In this document: piece after piece, positions 5,459 to 7,946 of the stretch | Layout of the letters: the number at the start of each line of letters is the position of its first letter | Numbering within the stretch: position 1 is the stretch's first letter | Assembly: GCA_937934645.1 (NCBI GenBank) | Contig: CALGYZ010000042.1 | Coordinates: 1 to 7,946 of the forward strand | Length of the DNA: 7,946 bases | Direction: 5' to 3' | Origin: an uncultured Bacillaceae bacterium | Lineage (GTDB): Bacteria > Bacillota > Bacilli > Bacillales > Caldibacillaceae | Made by a program: the position numbers and the translations under genes | The notes under the pieces: model-generated | Database searches by the model: none | What the model was told of the DNA's origin: nothing | Seen by the model: the letters and a program-made list of their open reading frames with translations, nothing else

Positions 5459-7946
5459 TTATACATATTTGATAATTTCATCATATATTCTGCTGCAGTT
5501 TTCTTGATCAATGTGGTCAAATATTAAATATTTTTTTTGGGCCACCTCTGTTTTTTCTTTAAAATCCTTTTTTAAATAATATTCAATAGCGTCCACGATT
5601 TCGTCTTCCGTTTTACATATATCTCCTAAAAAAGTTTCTTCTATTGGCCGTAGAATCCCATTGGCAAAAAACCGGTCTTGATCAAAGTGATAAAAGATAA
5701 TAGGTTTGGACATATAATTAAAGTCAAATGATACTGATGAATAGTCAGTAATCATAAGGCTGCTTTCTAAAAGTAATTTTTGTACCGGCTTTTCCCCGAG
5801 TTGGACTACATTTATATATTTATTCCTTAAATCACCAAAATACTCAATAAATTGCTGCATGCGATAATGTGGATAAAAATTCAACTGTACATCATATTTT
5901 TTTAAGAGCGAATGTAATCTTTTATTTGTAAGCAGTCCCTTATATCTATTAAAGTACTCAGACTCTAAAAAGACCTCCTTGTTATTGATCCATTCCCGCC
6001 AAGTGGGTATTAATAATATTGATCTTTTGTTTCCAGGTTGATGAAAAAGATTGTCAAATCTCGACAGTCCTGTTATTTTCACTTCTTTATTAGAATATCC
6101 CATTTTATCCATGACCATTTGCTTTTCCAGTTCAGAACTCACGCAAAATAAATGGAAAGGATACTTATAAAACTTCTTGTAGTATTCCACATTTTTCCTA
6201 CCTAATACACCATGCTGCAAGAATACTTTTAATCCCCGTTTGTATGAATATAATTCAAACGGTTTTGTTGGCAGAAAATATTCTAAATCATGAGAGCCGA
6301 TAAAAACTTTTGCAATCGCTGCTTTTTTCAAATGTTCCTCGCTACCTAGAAATAAGATGTTTCCTAGTTTCTCTATATTTTTTAGATCTTTGGAATTCTT
6401 ATCGATTACATAATAGATTTCTTTTTCCGGATAGTTTTCACGGCAATATTTGAAAAAGTGGTATCCTGTATCTTGGGCTGTGTCTGGTCGCTCCCCAATC
6501 AACCAAACATCCTTGTTTATATTTTTGATCCAGTCGATATATTGACCGTATTTGATATAGTTGTAATTTTTTTTCGTGTAACGTGTAATTTCTATCTTAA
6601 TATTTCCCCTGGGAGTAAATGTAAGAAAGTGTCGGTAATAGAAACCGTTTTGTTTTACAAGACCTGTATCCAAAGCATGATCTTTATAATATTTATACGT
6701 TTCACATCCTAATTTCCTCTCATAAACATATCCCCGAAAGCTTATTCGAACATACAGATCTAAAATTGTTTTTTCATCTTGAATAAGATCTATTATTTCA
6801 TGTAAAGGTATCCCAATTTGAAAATGTGAATGCTTTTTCAAGATTTCATCATCGTCTAGTGATTTATCTTTTTCATAAAATATTTCATTTATAGGAAAAG
6901 TCTTTTCTTTCTCTGTAACTCTTTCTCTGACAACAATTCTCCGTCTCTGTATAACGTCATTACTAAAATTAGTTGTGTTAACATATGCGTATCCTTTTAA
7001 CCACAATGTGTCATTTTTTATCGCATAGTAAAAAACATCCCTCATTAATTTCAGAGGAGTTAAAGCTAAGGAAAGATTATTATACTTTGTTAAGTATAAA
7101 TAAACTTGATATAACTCCGAACATTCAAATTCGACTCTTGAAATACTTAGCCCTTCTTCCGAGTCTGATTTTAAACGAAAACGATGGTATTCCCCGTCAA
7201 TCTTAGTCTGCAAATATACGTCCCATCTTAAAGTTTCCATATTTTTTTGAGGAATAAACTGTTGATAATCAATTATAAAGGAAAAGTTAATAAAATTATT
7301 ATCTATTTCTTTTATAAAATGAATCGGGTATCTTTTCAAATCCCCTGTGTTTCTTTGCCGGAAAGCAATGATTAAGTCATCTATATTTGATAATAAAACT
7401 TGATCTTCAAAAAATAGCTTGCCTTTAACCTTTATTATCCATCCGCTTTTTTTTATATTTGTTAACTCAAACTTAACAGTACCTGTCCTGCTCTTAAATG
7501 ATAAACCTTTTTCTATTGTTACATAAAGTGTTATGCATCTTGATGATTTTTCAGTTTTAGAGAAAAAAGTATCTCTTTTTTCAAATATATTATCATTGCT
7601 TACCCGAACACGATATTTTTTTCCCGATTCCAAATCCTGAATATAGAAATCCCAAGTACCTATTTTAAAAACAAATTTATCGCTATTGATATTTAAAGAT
7701 GCTTTCCATCTGTTCCCGCTCATTTTTTCTATAGGTATCGTATAGTACGTATTTTTTTTACGGAGTTTAATAACTATATTTAAATCCTTCTGAGCTAAAT
7801 CAGGATGTAACTCTCCTTCAAAAAACAATATACTTCCATCAAAGTAAAAAGTATCTGCAAAATTAATTGGTTTCCGTTTTTTTTTTATCGCTTGGTTTTT
7901 CTCAGTTATTTTTTTCAAAGAGGTTTTATAGTACAAACTTATTCTT
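5459..7946 (-). CDS. TagF-family glycerophosphotransferase with three N-terminal modules, 5' end beyond the window
   Basis: This is a large protein of the CDP-glycerol glycerophosphotransferase family, predicted to add polyol-phosphate (or possibly sugar-phosphate) units to a surface polymer at the membrane. The frame is open to the right edge. The first possible start, TTG at 7936, has no ribosome binding site, so the true start probably lies outside; residues here are counted from 7936 (825 to the stop). Residues 26-450 hold three copies of a beta-rich module, marked by WDFY (95-98), WDVY (238-241) and LDLY (392-395). The catalytic part begins near 476 with WLIGERPDTAQDTGYHFFKY (478-497), then LQHGVLG (H575), PTWREW (644-649), FYPHYR (H690) and DYSSVSFDF (731-739). 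The histidines are 115 residues apart, not 138, and QHG replaces WHG, so this is a different subgroup from the neighbouring 704-residue enzyme. The DNA is AT-richer than the other genes. Family certain; donor and acceptor unknown. Confidence 0.9.
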   Translation of the reverse strand, partial: RISLYYKTSLKKITEKNQAIKKKRKPINFADTFYFDGSILFFEGELHPDLAQKDLNIVIKLRKKNTYYTIPIEKMSGNRWKASLNINSDKFVFKIGTWDFYIQDLESGKKYRVRVSNDNIFEKRDTFFSKTEKSSRCITLYVTIEKGLSFKSRTGTVKFELTNIKKSGWIIKVKGKLFFEDQVLLSNIDDLIIAFRQRNTGDLKRYPIHFIKEIDNNFINFSFIIDYQQFIPQKNMETLRWDVYLQTKIDGEYHRFRLKSDSEEGLSISRVEFECSELYQVYLYLTKYNNLSLALTPLKLMRDVFYYAIKNDTLWLKGYAYVNTTNFSNDVIQRRRIVVRERVTEKEKTFPINEIFYEKDKSLDDDEILKKHSHFQIGIPLHEIIDLIQDEKTILDLYVRISFRGYVYERKLGCETYKYYKDHALDTGLVKQNGFYYRHFLTFTPRGNIKIEITRYTKKNYNYIKYGQYIDWIKNINKDVWLIGERPDTAQDTGYHFFKYCRENYPEKEIYYVIDKNSKDLKNIEKLGNILFLGSEEHLKKAAIAKVFIGSHDLEYFLPTKPFELYSYKRGLKVFLQHGVLGRKNVEYYKKFYKYPFHLFCVSSELEKQMVMDKMGYSNKEVKITGLSRFDNLFHQPGNKRSILLIPTWREWINNKEVFLESEYFNRYKGLLTNKRLHSLLKKYDVQLNFYPHYRMQQFIEYFGDLRNKYINVVQLGEKPVQKLLLESSLMITDYSSVSFDFNYMSKPIIFYHFDQDRFFANGILRPIEETFLGDICKTEDEIVDAIEYYLKKDFKEKTEVAQKKYLIFDHIDQENCSRIYDEIIKYV

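Noticed and set aside
6458..7206. Plus-strand frames of 73-84 codons opposite the large transferase
   Set aside because: They are shadows of the transferase coding sequence with no support of their own.
7934..7936. TTG as the real start of the large transferase
   Set aside because: The frame stays open to the window edge and no ribosome binding site is visible, so the gene is treated as 5' partial.

Overview
The window is a wall teichoic acid (WTA) and surface-glycan locus, very probably from a low-GC Gram-positive of the Bacillaceae type. The evidence is a TagG/TagH export pair of standard form, two CDP-glycerol glycerophosphotransferase-family proteins, strong AAAGGAG-like ribosome binding sites, sigma-A-like promoters and U-tract hairpin terminators. 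The species cannot be named from the sequence alone. Every convincing gene lies on the minus strand, so transcription runs from the right edge to the left.

Layout in direction of transcription: (1) 7946-5459, a large TagF-family transferase that is open at the right edge, so its 5' end is missing; a perfect hairpin terminator follows. (2) A 392-base gap (5067-5458) with two or three promoter candidates and a possible small upstream ORF, then a 704-residue TagF-like polymerase (5066-2952), ending in a terminator. (3) An integral-membrane acyltransferase of the Acyltransferase_3 family (2827-1750). Its natural start (ATG 2827-2825, with a good ribosome binding site) is out of frame with the rest of the gene because of one base in an A6 run. 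Its stop codon sits inside a third terminator hairpin. (4) A clear promoter, then tagG (1656-829) and tagH (814-8), the ABC exporter, closely spaced as one operon.

Inferred pathway: the TagF-like enzymes add polyol-phosphate units from CDP-activated donors to a lipid-linked acceptor on the cytoplasmic face, TagGH flips the finished polymer across the membrane, and the acyltransferase may decorate a surface glycan. The priming genes (tagO, tagA, tagB, tagD) are not in the window. Each of the first three genes is followed by its own terminator, so the locus reads as a chain of separate transcription units ahead of tagGH.

The observations most worth a second look are the frameshift at the start of the acyltransferase, the repeated non-catalytic module at the N-terminus of both transferases (three copies in one, two in the other), and the different active-site signatures of the two transferases. 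I found no phage, transposon, CRISPR, tRNA or rRNA, and no clearly novel defence or mobile system.
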